A DNA stretch of 64,000 nt, taken from contig NZ_JAHLQK010000004.1 of NCBI RefSeq assembly GCF_018919215.1, positions 1 through 64,000 of the forward strand, written 5' to 3'. Positions 16,588 to 25,980 of this stretch are shown piece by piece. Below the pieces are notes generated by a model, which saw only the letters and a program-made list of their open reading frames with translations, ran no database searches and was not told the DNA's origin. The stretch is from Alkaliphilus flagellatus. GTDB taxonomy: Bacteria; Bacillota; Clostridia; Peptostreptococcales; Natronincolaceae. The translations under genes were made by a program, and so were the position numbers. Within the stretch, counting starts at the first letter, position 1, and every line of letters starts with the position of its first letter.

Positions 16588-18176
16588 ATTGAAGCATATT
16601 TTTCAGATATAGCTTCTGCTACTTTTATACCATCTACTGCGGCAGAAATAATTCCCCCAGCATATCCTGCTCCTTCACCGGAAGGATATATTCCCTCAAT
16701 ATTACTCTCAAGATTTATACCTCTCACAATTCTGATTGGAGATGAGCTTCTTGTTTCAACTCCAGTCATTATTGCATCCTTCATACCGAAACCATTTAAC
16801 CTTTTATCTAATTCTAGTAAGGCTTCTTTAAAGGCCTCTACTACATATGTTGGTAGACAATTTCTTAAATCCGTAAGATTAATTCCTGGTGTATAGGATG
16901 AATTTACTTTCCCCAAGGATGTTGATGGTATATCCTCTAAAAAATCTCCCACTAGCTGAGCTGGAGCACAATAATTATTTCCACCTTCTTTAAAAGCCCT
17001 CTGCTCCCACTTTCGCTGATAATACATTCCAGCTAAAGGATGTTCACTTTCAAAATCCTCTGGCCCTATACCTACAAGCAATGCACTATTAGCATTTTCT
17101 TTATTTCTTGCATGCTCGCTCATTCCATTAGTAACAACACCACCTTCTTCCGATGCTGCAGCTACTACAGTACCTCCTGGACACATACAAAAAGTATAGA
17201 CAGATCTCTCATTTTTACAATGATGAACAAGTTTATAATCTGCAGCACCTAAGCGAGGATGACTAGCAAAGGTACCATATTGACTTTCATTAATCATTTT
17301 CTGAGGATGTTCTATACGTACACCTATAGAAAATGGTTTTTGATGAATTTCTAATCCATTTTCATATATCATTTCAAATGTATCCCTTGCACTATGACCA
17401 ACAGCTAATACAACTGCTTCTCCCTTAACTATACTCTCATTGTTAACCTTTACTCCTGTAATTTTCTCATCTTCTATTATAAAATCTGTGACCTTACTTT
17501 CAAAATGCACTTCTCCTCCTAGAGAAATTATCTTTTTTCTAATGTTCTTAACAACACATTGTAAAATATCAGTTCCAACATGGGGCTTGCTAGCATATAA
17601 AATTTCTTTTGGCGCACCAGCTTCGATAAATTCTTCGAGTACTTTTCTGCACCTTGGATCCTTAATTTGAGTTGTTAATTTACCATCTGAAAACGTACCT
17701 GCCCCACCTTCACCAAACTGAACATTGGAGTCCTTAATAAAATTCCCTGTTGTCCAAAAATGATTTACATCCTTTGCCCTTTCTTCTACATCTTTTCCTC
17801 GTTCTAACACAATAGGGCAATAACCCATTTCTGCCAATATAAGTGCCGCAAATAATCCAGCAGGCCCAGATCCGATTATTATAGGTGGATTTGTAAGTTT
17901 AGCATTTCCCTTATGCACATATTTATAATCCATGTTAGGAGTAATTGTTATATCTTTAGACTTAGAATTTTTAATTATTTTATCCTCATTTTTTATACTT
18001 ACATCTATCGTATATACAAAATAAAGTTGATCTCGTTTTCTAGCATCGACTGATTCTTTATAAATTCTGTAATCTATCAGATCAGTCTCACTAATATTTA
18101 ACTTTTTCAGCAATGTCTTTTTTAAATCTGCCTCATTTTGATTAATTGTAATTTTGATTCCTGCTACCCGTAACAT
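16569..18176 (-). CDS. NAD(P)/FAD-dependent dehydrogenase (uncharacterised FAD family)
   Basis: This 535-aa protein has a family-specific N-terminal domain of about 95 aa (ISETDLIDYRIYKESVDAR) and a FAD-binding GxGxxG motif, PIIIGSGPAGLFAALILAEM. It also has QFGEGGAGTFSDGKL and a C-terminal FAD segment IYPSGEGAGYAGGIISAAVD. This is the widespread clostridial FAD-dependent dehydrogenase family whose substrate is unknown. It is followed 35 nt upstream by another flavoprotein gene in the same direction, probably one transcript. Confidence 0.85.
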   Translation of the reverse strand: MLRVAGIKITINQNEADLKKTLLKKLNISETDLIDYRIYKESVDARKRDQLYFVYTIDVSIKNEDKIIKNSKSKDITITPNMDYKYVHKGNAKLTNPPIIIGSGPAGLFAALILAEMGYCPIVLERGKDVEERAKDVNHFWTTGNFIKDSNVQFGEGGAGTFSDGKLTTQIKDPRCRKVLEEFIEAGAPKEILYASKPHVGTDILQCVVKNIRKKIISLGGEVHFESKVTDFIIEDEKITGVKVNNESIVKGEAVVLAVGHSARDTFEMIYENGLEIHQKPFSIGVRIEHPQKMINESQYGTFASHPRLGAADYKLVHHCKNERSVYTFCMCPGGTVVAAASEEGGVVTNGMSEHARNKENANSALLVGIGPEDFESEHPLAGMYYQRKWEQRAFKEGGNNYCAPAQLVGDFLEDIPSTSLGKVNSSYTPGINLTDLRNCLPTYVVEAFKEALLELDKRLNGFGMKDAIMTGVETRSSSPIRIVRGINLESNIEGIYPSGEGAGYAGGIISAAVDGIKVAEAISEKYASIKNLSF

Positions 18177-18211
18177 ATGTATTCTTCCTTCCTATAACTT
18201 AAGTTGCACTA

Positions 18212-19456
18212 TTACATCGAAGCTTCGTTTCCAGCCACATAGCCAGAAGACCATGCCCATTGCAAGTTAAATCCTCCACAATCCCCATCTACATCCAAAA
18301 GTTCACCAGCAAAATATATTCCTGGAATAATCTTTGATTGTAAGGTATCTGGACAAATTTCTTTTAGGTCCACACCACCAGCAGTTACCTGAGAATGCAT
18401 CCAAGATTGTGATCCTATAATATCAAATTGCCATGCTTTCAATAAGGAAACAATTTTTTCTATTTCTTTGTTAGATATTTCCAAACAGGCTCTATTTAGA
18501 TCATAAATATTTGATACCTTTAAAATTATAGGAATAAGCCTTTTATTTATTAACCCTATAAAGCTAAAATCAAGAGGACGGTCGTATTGATAAGATAATC
18601 TAAGACTTATTAAATTTAAAAGTTCTTCATAAGTAAAGTTAGGAAACATATCTATTTCAATTATAGGCTGTTGTTTATTTTCAAGAGCTTCTACAGCATT
18701 TCTGCTAAGCTGTAGTATCGGAGGACCTGAAATACCATATTCAGTAAATAATAGTTCCCCTTCTTCCCTTCTTAAAATATTACCATCTAAAATAACAGAA
18801 GCTGCACCATTAAATTTTATACCTTTAATAGATTTTAAAAAGGGTGCCTCTAACTTTAATTGCACTAAAGCCGGAAAAGGATTAACAACACTGTGCCCTA
18901 AATTTCTTGCTAATTTATAGCCACTACCATTTGAACCTAAATTAGGACTAGACATTCCTCCAGTTGCTATAATAACTTTATCTGCTTTATATTCTACTCC
19001 ATTACTATCAATAAGAATAAATTCCTGTTTTGATTGTTTAATTTTATCTATTTCAATATCACATATTACTTCTATACTTAGTTTGTCTAACTCATATCTT
19101 AATACATCTAAAACACTCGAAGCTTGATCTGACATAGGAAATACCTTTCCATCGTTCTCAACCTTATGAGCAATTCCTAAAATTTCAAAGAAGTTTATAG
19201 TTTCATCCACAGTGAATTTTTTCAAGATACCACCGGCAAACTTTTTATTACTGCCATGAATGCACTTTAGATTACTTTCGCTTAATCCAATATTTGTAAT
19301 ATTACATCTCCCATTCCCTGTTGCTAATAACTTTTTACCAACTCTATTCATTCTTTCATATATTACTACTTTAGCCCCATTTCTTGAAGCTACTATTGCC
19401 GCCATCATACCAGCAGCGCCTCCACCGATAATTGCAACTTCTCTTTGCATAAACAT
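18212..19456 (-). CDS. NAD(P)/FAD-dependent oxidoreductase, HI0933/BaiN family
   Basis: This 414-aa protein has a FAD motif VAIIGGGAAGMMAAIVAS at the N-terminus, then GKKLLATGNGRCNITN and a C-terminal GGVDLKEI / GELLDVDGDCGGFNLQWAWS block. Together these define the HI0933-like family that includes BaiN. In bile-acid-metabolising clostridia a relative reduces steroids, but most members are uncharacterised and no bai genes are nearby. Two ATG codons (19456 and 19450) both follow AAAGGGG; the first is kept. Confidence 0.88.
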   Translation of the reverse strand: MFMQREVAIIGGGAAGMMAAIVASRNGAKVVIYERMNRVGKKLLATGNGRCNITNIGLSESNLKCIHGSNKKFAGGILKKFTVDETINFFEILGIAHKVENDGKVFPMSDQASSVLDVLRYELDKLSIEVICDIEIDKIKQSKQEFILIDSNGVEYKADKVIIATGGMSSPNLGSNGSGYKLARNLGHSVVNPFPALVQLKLEAPFLKSIKGIKFNGAASVILDGNILRREEGELLFTEYGISGPPILQLSRNAVEALENKQQPIIEIDMFPNFTYEELLNLISLRLSYQYDRPLDFSFIGLINKRLIPIILKVSNIYDLNRACLEISNKEIEKIVSLLKAWQFDIIGSQSWMHSQVTAGGVDLKEICPDTLQSKIIPGIYFAGELLDVDGDCGGFNLQWAWSSGYVAGNEASM

Positions 19457-19576
19457 TAAACCCCTTTACGATATCTAAACATATTAATTTAAGATTTTCT
19501 ATTTGTGCTAATTATATATAATAATATTATTTACTTCAACTGTATGTTTAATTACATATTATCTATAACAAAAGAA

Positions 19577-19618
19577 ACAAGTATGATAACCTATTTACTT
19601 AAAGCCATCATACTTGTT
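19577..19618 (-). terminator. Terminator after rubrerythrin
   Basis: AACAAGTATGAT / ATCATACTTGTT, a perfect 12-bp stem with an 18-nt loop. On the minus strand it is followed by TCTTTTGTT. Confidence 0.75.
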
Positions 19619-19654
19619 AAATATAATTTTTTATTGTATATAGCGTATCTACTA

Positions 19655-20215
19655 TTAAGCTGGAAAATCCTTATACATTTCCTGTTTAGCGCCACAAACT
19701 GGACATTTTTCTGGTAGATGCTCAGCTACAGTATGTCCACAAATAGGACAAACATAAATAGTTCCAATATCCATATCCTTACCCTGTCTTGCCATGTCTT
19801 GAGCATCTTGAAATAACTTTGCATGGATCTTTTCTGCTTCTAAGGCATAATGAAATGCTCTTTCAGCTCCCTTTTCATTTTGAAAGCGCGCTGTTTCTAA
19901 ATATACTGGGTACATTTGTTCAATTTCATGGAGTTCTCCATCAATTCCACCTTGTAAATTTTCTACTGTTGTACCTACACCAAATACAGCCCCAGCTGCT
20001 ACTGTATAATCACCTTTTTGATCGTCTAATACTTTAAAGTGATTGTCTGCATGAGCATATTCGGCATATGCAATCGCCCTAAAAAGTCTACCAATATTAG
20101 GCATACCTTCCTTATCTGCTACATCGCCCCAAATTAAATATCTCATATGAGCCATACTTTCTCCACCGTAGGCAGAGCGCAAGAAATCTGCAGTCATTGC
20201 ATTATTTACTGACAT
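19655..20215 (-). CDS. rbr: rubrerythrin
   Basis: This 186-aa protein has an N-terminal ferritin-like diiron domain (GGESMAHMRYLIW, IAYAEYAHADNHF, ALEAEKIHAKLF) and a C-terminal rubredoxin-like site CPICGHTVAEHLPEKCPVCG. It reduces hydrogen peroxide using electrons passed through rubredoxin, a standard oxygen-defence enzyme of anaerobes. The SD is AAGGAGG. It lies 20 nt downstream of a flavin-binding-type protein, probably in one operon. Confidence 0.95.
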   Translation of the reverse strand: MSVNNAMTADFLRSAYGGESMAHMRYLIWGDVADKEGMPNIGRLFRAIAYAEYAHADNHFKVLDDQKGDYTVAAGAVFGVGTTVENLQGGIDGELHEIEQMYPVYLETARFQNEKGAERAFHYALEAEKIHAKLFQDAQDMARQGKDMDIGTIYVCPICGHTVAEHLPEKCPVCGAKQEMYKDFPA

Positions 20216-20235
20216 ATGTAAAACCTCCTTTTATA

Positions 20236-20736
20236 TTAATGAACTGGTGTCAGTTCGTCCTCTTTAATCGTTACACGATCATGTTCTAATATTTGCTTTG
20301 TTCTATCTCCAGATTCTAAAGAGTCCAAATATACTATCTTAGATGGTATAATTTTAATTACCTTTAAAGATTCCCTATTCATCTCTAGCAAATAAGGCTC
20401 TGGAGAGTATTTTAAAGCTTCTTCAAAAAGAGTTCTATTTTTAATACTAGTAGTAGCTTTTCCAAACACTTGAACTCCTTTAATTTTTCTAAAGTTAATA
20501 TATTCTGTATTAACTAGAAGACAAACGTCAGGATTCTCTTCAATTGCTTTAAATTTGTCGCCTCCAGCAGACAATATGTAAATATCCATTTCATTACCAA
20601 CAAAATATTGTATTGGACTACATCTTGGGCGACCATCTAGATAAGTTGCCAGTGAACCACTTTTGTGTTCTTTTAAAAAAGAAATAATATGGTCTCTCAG
20701 CTCCATTGGGGACATTTTTCTACCATGCATGTTCAA
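20236..20736 (-). CDS. pyridoxamine 5'-phosphate oxidase-like flavin-binding protein
   Basis: This 166-aa split-barrel protein has KEHKSGSLATYLDGRPRCSP, then MDIYILSAGGDKFKAIEENP and VQVFGKATTS, typical of the PNPOx-like/FMN-binding family. It may bind FMN or heme and act with the rubrerythrin encoded next. The start is uncertain: AAGGAGATGAT overlaps an ATG at 20745, and the TTG at 20736 has better spacing. Confidence 0.75.
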   Translation of the reverse strand: MNMHGRKMSPMELRDHIISFLKEHKSGSLATYLDGRPRCSPIQYFVGNEMDIYILSAGGDKFKAIEENPDVCLLVNTEYINFRKIKGVQVFGKATTSIKNRTLFEEALKYSPEPYLLEMNRESLKVIKIIPSKIVYLDSLESGDRTKQILEHDRVTIKEDELTPVH

Positions 20737-20831
20737 CTTTATCATCTCCTTATTTAGTTATAGTTAATCATTTTCACTGTTATTATTTAGTTTATTTTAA
20801 AAAATATTCATAATATATTTTTCTATATAAA

Positions 20832-20865
20832 AAAATCCCTCTTTTACTATTCAAAGAGAGATTTT
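20832..20865 (-). terminator. Terminator after the nucleoside-recognition pair
   Basis: Minus strand AAAATCTCTCTTT pairs with AAAGAGGGATTTT (one G-U pair) and is followed by TTTTA. Confidence 0.75.
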
Positions 20866-20886
20866 CAATATATTTGTTTAAAGGCC

Positions 20887-21351
20887 TTACTGGTTTATAT
20901 CTTGTTTTAAAGTACTTTCACTAATTTTTAGTCGCTTTGATAATACAAATGTCATAACAACGGCGGCAAATACCCTTAGGCTCAGTAATATATATCCATT
21001 AGCATCTACTGCAACAAAGATCAGAGTATCTTCTACAATAGCATGACAAGTAACTAGAAAAACTGAAATTAAAAATGTATCTTTTGTAGAAAGATTTCCA
21101 TCTTTAGCACTTTGTATAATTACTCCTGCGCCATAAGATAGACCAAAAATAATTCCTACTAATAGTGGCAAAGTAGATTCTTTTGACATGCCAAAAAATT
21201 TTGTTAGAAATTCAAGAAACTTAGATATTTTATCTAGTAATTTATAGTCTTTAGCTACTTGAAGTATGATCATCAAAGGTATGACAATTTTAGCTATAGA
21301 GTAAATAGAATTAAAGCTACCCATTACACTCTCTTTTAAAATATCAATCAT
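20887..21351 (-). CDS. nucleoside-recognition (Gate) membrane protein B
   Basis: This 154-aa membrane protein has four or five spans and the nucleoside-recognition/Gate signature (IIFGLSYGAGVIIQSAKDG, FLVTCHAIVEDTLIFV). It resembles SpmB, half of the spore-maturation pair. It overlaps its partner by 4 nt (ATGA), a sign of translational coupling, so the two probably form one transporter-like complex. Confidence 0.8.
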   Translation of the reverse strand: MIDILKESVMGSFNSIYSIAKIVIPLMIILQVAKDYKLLDKISKFLEFLTKFFGMSKESTLPLLVGIIFGLSYGAGVIIQSAKDGNLSTKDTFLISVFLVTCHAIVEDTLIFVAVDANGYILLSLRVFAAVVMTFVLSKRLKISESTLKQDINQ

Positions 21352-21773
21352 AGAAATGCACCCATCCTTCCTACAATTATACCAGAAATAACGGCTAAGC
21401 CTACTCTAATTATCAGAGCATGAGAAACTTTAAATCCTAGTTTTCTTGTAACCGCAGTTTCTACTAATAAAGAATGAGAAAAAGAAAGCATTATTGCTAA
21501 AATTGTAACTTGCGTAGCAGTCAACTCAATAGCTTTAATTGCACCAATTGCAGCATATAGGTTAAGTATATTACCAACCACCAGTACAATAGCGGCTTCT
21601 CCAGGCAAATTAAAAACTCCCATTAGAGGTTCAAATAAAGTAGTAATCCAATCTATTATTGGTGTATTATTTAATACTGTTACAAAAATATATACAGGAA
21701 CTATAGTTTTAGCTAAAAACCATGTGGTCCCTATCCCTTTTCTAATGCCTGTCTTGATAGAACTTATTAGCAT
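21348..21773 (-). CDS. nucleoside-recognition (Gate) membrane protein A
   Basis: This 141-aa membrane protein carries NILNLYAAIGAIKAIELTAT and LSFSHSLLVETAVTRKLG, the Gate-domain half that pairs with the downstream gene. SpmA/SpmB-type pairs are involved in spore-core dehydration in Bacillus, but many clostridial pairs have unknown substrates. The two genes form a leftward operon ending at the terminator near 20,850. Confidence 0.78.
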   Translation of the reverse strand: MLISSIKTGIRKGIGTTWFLAKTIVPVYIFVTVLNNTPIIDWITTLFEPLMGVFNLPGEAAIVLVVGNILNLYAAIGAIKAIELTATQVTILAIMLSFSHSLLVETAVTRKLGFKVSHALIIRVGLAVISGIIVGRMGAFL

Positions 21774-22005
21774 TTAATCACCCTTTGTATAATTTTATGT
21801 TAAATTATTAAATAATATAGTTTCTATAAATAATTTTAAAATCCTTCACACTAGACATCTGCTATCTTAAAAAAAGCTAACCTTTATATGTATATTCACA
21901 TACTATGAAATTAAAAGATAGTATATTTACTTTCTTAAATATTCTTAAGTGAAATCAATTATTTAATATGTATGGAATTAGATATTAATTAAGGAGTTGA
22001 TAGTA

Positions 22006-22371
22006 ATGGGTTATTATCACCAATATACAAATAGCAATCAACCAGTATACTACTGGTCATACGATATTAATCCTGCAAATGAATATTATCCAGGAAGTGG
22101 ATGCAGAAACATAGCCATTGCCACTATACAGGGAGGACCTCTTGCACCAAACATTAGAGGAACTGTATACTTTATAAAAGCTGCTGGAGGAACAAACATA
22201 TATGTTGAAGTTTCTGGTCTTCCTCCTTATAGACCAGCCATTGGTAATGGTAATCCTATTGGTCCCCATGGATTTCATATACACCAAAATGGCACTTGTG
22301 AGGTAGGTGATCCTACAGATCCTTTCCAAGCAGCAGGAGAACATTGGAACCCGACTAATCAGCCTCATGGT
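22006..22371 (+). pseudogene. Cu/Zn superoxide dismutase-like gene, truncated by element insertion
   Basis: The reading frame from ATG 22006 (SD AAGGAG) encodes a superoxide dismutase (Cu-Zn)-like protein: AIATIQGGPLAPNIRGTVYF, then the copper-ligand segment GPHGFHIHQNGTCEVGDPTD and GEHWNPTNQPHG. Normal members continue with NHAGDFP and the remaining metal ligands. Here the frame instead runs into SVYSLVDMCISD, which is the antisense of the recombinase 3' end, and stops at 22455. The remaining 3' half is not in the window and should lie at the other end of the element. Confidence 0.82.
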
Positions 22372-22380
22372 AGTGTATAC
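22363..22380. other. Left attachment junction (attL) of the element
   Basis: Homology to superoxide dismutase stops within CCTCATGGT (22363-22371), and the recombinase stop codon begins at 22381. The crossover of the serine recombinase must lie in this short interval. The exact core dinucleotide cannot be fixed without the other end. Confidence 0.6.
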
Positions 22381-23970
22381 TCATTGGTGGATATGTGCAT
22401 CAGCGATATCATATACTGCACTTATAAAAACTTCCCATTCTATATCAATATTTAGAACAGGTTTTACTCCATGGCTTGATTTATTTAATTGCTTTATAGT
22501 AATCTTTTTAATAAGTTTTTCAAGGTTTCGTCTTGTTATATCTCCACTTACTATTATATCATTTATAATATCTAAAGACTTAACCGCTTTTTTCTTCATA
22601 TTAGAATTACTTTCTTTTATTTTAATAATTTCGTCTAATTGAGACTCTAATCTTATTAATTCTTTATTTGCTTCTTCAATTACTTCAGTAGCAATATCTT
22701 CCGATATAATACCTTTAGCTAATTGCTTAGAATAATTTTTTATTTCTTCCTTTTTATCTTTGATCTTCATATTGTACTGCTTAATAGACTGTTCGTAGTT
22801 TACAGTAAGATTAACTAAACTATTAATTTCCTTATCTAGTTTGTCTACACTATTTTCAATATAGTTTTTCATTAATTTTAATTTATCTAATATTATAGTT
22901 TTAAGCTGTTCTTCGTGGATTTTATGGCTACTACAGAAACTAGCTCCATAATGGTGATTATTAGTACATATATAACTAGGTGGACTTCTCTTCTTATTTA
23001 CTTTCATAAATCCTCCACCACAATCTCCACACTTTAAAAAACCTATAAATAAATTAATTCCATTGCTAGAACCTCTTACATTATTATCTAATCTACTATT
23101 AAGTATTTTTTGAGCTAATAAGAAATCTTCCTTTGATATTATTGGCTCATGATGATCTTCATGAACAATGTGCAGTTCTTCTTCTAAACGTTGTGTTCTT
23201 CCATTAATTTTCTTTCTTTCAGTTTTACCACAACGTAGAACCCCTATATATACATCATTTTTTATGATTCTCATAACGTGAGTACCATTCCAATTCTCTG
23301 CAATACTTCCTGTAATCATCTTTCCAGTCTTATTGTACTGATATTTAGATGGTGTAGGTATACCTTCGTCCTGCAATATATTTGCAATCATTCTTCCTCC
23401 ATATCCACCTATATATAGTTGAAATATTTTTCTAACTATACTCGCTGCTTCTTCATCTATTACAAGTTTATGTTTATTATTTGGATCTCTCTCATATCCA
23501 AAATAGACCTTTGTTATTAACCCATCTTCCTTTTGCTTCATTTTTAAATTAGCTTTTATTTTTCTAGATATATCCTTTATATATCTTTCATTGTACCAAG
23601 TCTTTATACCTATTATATCGTCATCATCAGTAGAGCTATCGTAGTTATCGTGTATCAATATAAGCCTTACATTATATTCTTCTAGATATTCTAAAAAAAG
23701 TAGAGTTTTAGCATTATGTCTCCCTAGTCTAGATAAATCTTTCATTAATAATATATCTACTTGTCCAGCTTCAATTAAAGCCTTTAATTTATTTAACCCT
23801 GATCTATTAAATGTATATCCCGATACATTATCATCTTCAAATATCTTTACTACCTTATACCCAATTTCGGTAATTGAGTATTCTTCAATCATTTTATTCT
23901 GTGTAACAATCGCATCATAGTTTTCTTTATCTTCATCCCTAGATATCCTCGAATACCCATATACCCTCAT
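22381..23970 (-). CDS. large serine recombinase (TnpX/TndX-like)
   Basis: This protein of about 529 aa catalyses integration and excision of the element. The N-terminal resolvase domain begins RVYGYSRISRDED, with the nucleophile serine at about residue 10, plus LMKDLSRLGRH. The recombinase domain (about 155-270) and a zinc ribbon, CGDCGGGFMKV ... CTNNHHYGASFC, follow, then a long coiled coil (about 360-460). Start: ATG 23970 is 6 nt after GGGGGA; the GTG at 23976 overlaps it. The stop lies about 10 bp from the interrupted sod gene, as expected for a site-specific integrase beside its att site. Confidence 0.95.
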   Translation of the reverse strand: MRVYGYSRISRDEDKENYDAIVTQNKMIEEYSITEIGYKVVKIFEDDNVSGYTFNRSGLNKLKALIEAGQVDILLMKDLSRLGRHNAKTLLFLEYLEEYNVRLILIHDNYDSSTDDDDIIGIKTWYNERYIKDISRKIKANLKMKQKEDGLITKVYFGYERDPNNKHKLVIDEEAASIVRKIFQLYIGGYGGRMIANILQDEGIPTPSKYQYNKTGKMITGSIAENWNGTHVMRIIKNDVYIGVLRCGKTERKKINGRTQRLEEELHIVHEDHHEPIISKEDFLLAQKILNSRLDNNVRGSSNGINLFIGFLKCGDCGGGFMKVNKKRSPPSYICTNNHHYGASFCSSHKIHEEQLKTIILDKLKLMKNYIENSVDKLDKEINSLVNLTVNYEQSIKQYNMKIKDKKEEIKNYSKQLAKGIISEDIATEVIEEANKELIRLESQLDEIIKIKESNSNMKKKAVKSLDIINDIIVSGDITRRNLEKLIKKITIKQLNKSSHGVKPVLNIDIEWEVFISAVYDIADAHIHQ

Positions 23971-24027
23971 TCTCACTCCCCCACATATACAGCAGATAAT
24001 ATGTCTAGATTTTTAAACTAAGCGCTA

Positions 24028-24207
24028 CTAATTAATAATTTTATCTTCCTTTAATTTAGATAAAATTATATCCTTCATTGCATCTTCAATTGTAGTGCTG
24101 CCATGGAAAGTATGAGTAATCTCAGCAATATTTTTATATTTATTTTTATCCTTTATAACTAATCCTTTATTGTTGTTTTTTAACATTACCTCCTGCTCCT
24201 GTTTCAT
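24028..24207 (-). CDS. small protein upstream of the recombinase (59 aa)
   Basis: This is a charged 59-aa protein (VIKDKNKYKNIAEITHTF, then TTIEDAMKDIILSKLKED) with SD AGGGG before the ATG. It lies 58 nt upstream of the serine recombinase in the same direction. Small basic or acidic proteins in this position often act in control or directionality of recombination, but I do not recognise this one. It was found by reading the sequence directly. Confidence 0.5.
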   Translation of the reverse strand: MKQEQEVMLKNNNKGLVIKDKNKYKNIAEITHTFHGSTTIEDAMKDIILSKLKEDKIIN

Positions 24208-24364
24208 TATTTCATCCCCTTTTAAAATATTGTTATATTAATTAAATCTAAGTTATTAATAACTATATGAATTTCAAAGTTTGTCTAATTCACCTTTAGA
24301 TGCAACATTATGTAGATTATTTTCTTTTTCAATATCCATTCTAAAGATATTGAAAGAATAAAAA

Positions 24365-24386
24365 AGAAGCTAAATTTTTAGCTCCT
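24365..24386 (-). terminator. Terminator, AGAAGCTA type
   Basis: Plus strand AGAAGCTAAA / TTTAGCTCCT; on the minus strand it is followed by TTTTTTATTC. Another hairpin (TTTCAATATC / GATATTGAAA) lies at about 24,329-24,356. The rest of 24,208-24,551 shows no gene. Confidence 0.65.
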
Positions 24387-24551
24387 CCTGATCTTCAAAT
24401 ATTAATATTATCTTTGTCTATTTCTTTCATTATATCGTGTCATTTTATGGTCTCCTCATATGTAAATCAAGATTCGGTTTTTGTCGGACATTGACACTTT
24501 GTTGTTATAAAAATATAATATTGTTAAATTCCATTTTAGGGAGGTTATACC

Positions 24552-25451
24552 ATGATTAACTTTATTATCAAAAATTTAGATGCTCTTATAATAGGTACAA
24601 TATTTTTAATATTGGGCTTCTTGCCCACTCTTTTTAGTTCCAATAAGGATAAAAAGCCTAGTATATCTATTGACAATACTAATGTTAATAATAGTAATAT
24701 CGGAGATAGTTATAATCTAAATACATATACTCAGAACTACACTGAAAATAATTACAATAATAATCAATCTACTATTATAATTAACACTAAATCATCTACG
24801 ACTAATAATAATGAGGATCTTTTCATGCTCATTACCGGTATTGTATTATTTATTTCATTAATATTTTTTTATAAACATATAGATAGAGTATTAGCTTATT
24901 TAATAACTATTACTTTGTCTAGTCTATTTTTATCTTCATTACTTTATAAAAATCTCCTTAAAATGAAAAATGATATATCAATACCAAACCACTTATTTAA
25001 TATATCTATTAGAAATATTTTATCGTGGGTTTTATTATTAATTAACTATATTATAATTGTATACAAGATTAATTTTTCGTCTTTTTTAGAACCTTTTATT
25101 AACTTAATTAAAAATCTTAATATTAAAAGCAATAATCAAAAATTCTCTGAAATCATTATTTTCTTTGCAAATAATCCATATGAAAGTCTTACTGCTTGTT
25201 TTATAGTTATAGGCTTATTTCTTTCCATTATAATAATATGTCAACTTTTTCTATCTTACATTTGGATAATTTCTTATATTAAAACTTCTACTAATCCTAT
25301 AAGTAAACTTTGGAACAAAATACACAGTACCTTAAGTAAGAAAGAACCAAACCTTAATAAAAAACATTGGATATATTTATTTATCATTTTATTCTCTACC
25401 ACTACAGGGGCTATTGCTTATATATTCACTTTGCCTACAAGAATGTTTTAA
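24552..25451 (+). CDS. membrane protein with Asn-rich linker, unknown function
   Basis: This 299-aa protein has one N-terminal span (about 10-28). A 60-residue Asn/Thr-rich linker follows, containing NTNVNNSNIGDSYNLN and TENNYNNNQST, then about five further spans and a basic loop. SD GGGAGG precedes the ATG. The linker resembles beta-stacking, amyloid-prone sequence, notable because the next two leftward genes share a RHIM-like motif. It overlaps the convergent gene at 25435 by 17 nt. I do not know the family. Confidence 0.6.
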   Translation: MINFIIKNLDALIIGTIFLILGFLPTLFSSNKDKKPSISIDNTNVNNSNIGDSYNLNTYTQNYTENNYNNNQSTIIINTKSSTTNNNEDLFMLITGIVLFISLIFFYKHIDRVLAYLITITLSSLFLSSLLYKNLLKMKNDISIPNHLFNISIRNILSWVLLLINYIIIVYKINFSSFLEPFINLIKNLNIKSNNQKFSEIIIFFANNPYESLTACFIVIGLFLSIIIICQLFLSYIWIISYIKTSTNPISKLWNKIHSTLSKKEPNLNKKHWIYLFIILFSTTTGAIAYIFTLPTRMF

Positions 25452-25764
25452 TGCCATACATTCTAGGTAAAAATATACCATAGTATATTAAGTAGTAATA
25501 TACTATGGTATAAGTAATAAATCCAAATAGTGATATTTGTATGATAATATAAGTCAATACTTTCAATATGTTTCTTATATCCCTATATTCTTGTATGTTT
25601 GATGGAAACTTAAAGGTTTTATATATTAACGTTCTTTCTATGTTTTTTATATATCTTATTATAATAGTTAATAATACAGATATTGGAAATATCGCTGTAA
25701 CAATTCCAGTCAAATCAATTATAAAAGAATCTGAACTTGAAATACTTCTTAATATATTCTCCAT
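25435..25764 (-). CDS. small membrane protein (109 aa)
   Basis: This 109-aa protein has three hydrophobic segments (about 16-38, 66-84 and 84-100). SD GGAGG lies 7 nt before the ATG. It overlaps the convergent membrane-protein gene. No family is recognised; the good SD and membrane pattern support a real gene. Confidence 0.55.
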   Translation of the reverse strand: MENILRSISSSDSFIIDLTGIVTAIFPISVLLTIIIRYIKNIERTLIYKTFKFPSNIQEYRDIRNILKVLTYIIIQISLFGFITYTIVYYYLIYYGIFLPRMYGIKTFL

Positions 25765-25841
25765 TATACTACCTCCATTAGACTGCTATTTAATGCAGTC
25801 ATTTTTATTTTATTTTTCAATATCCGATCGATTTCAAGATA

Positions 25842-25905
25842 CAAAAAAGAAGCTATTATTCAAAGATACTTTTTCAATACCTTCAGATTTCTAACTTCTT
25901 TTTTG
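25842..25905. repeat. Inverted repeat, possible bidirectional terminator
   Basis: CAAAAAAGAAGCTA (25842-25855) and TAACTTCTTTTTTG (25892-25905) match at 13 of 14 positions around a 36-nt loop. The A/T-run ends on both sides would work as a terminator for transcripts from either direction. It belongs to a recurring AAAAAAGAAGCTA family in this element. Confidence 0.5.
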
Positions 25906-25980
25906 AATTAGTAATATTAACATTTAAGTATTTCATATCAATCTAATTACTATTATTATGTATTCTTTAATACTCCGATT

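Noticed and set aside
22372-22455. C-terminal extension of the superoxide dismutase-like protein
   Set aside because: The residues after PHG come from the antisense strand of the recombinase 3' end and match no dismutase feature.
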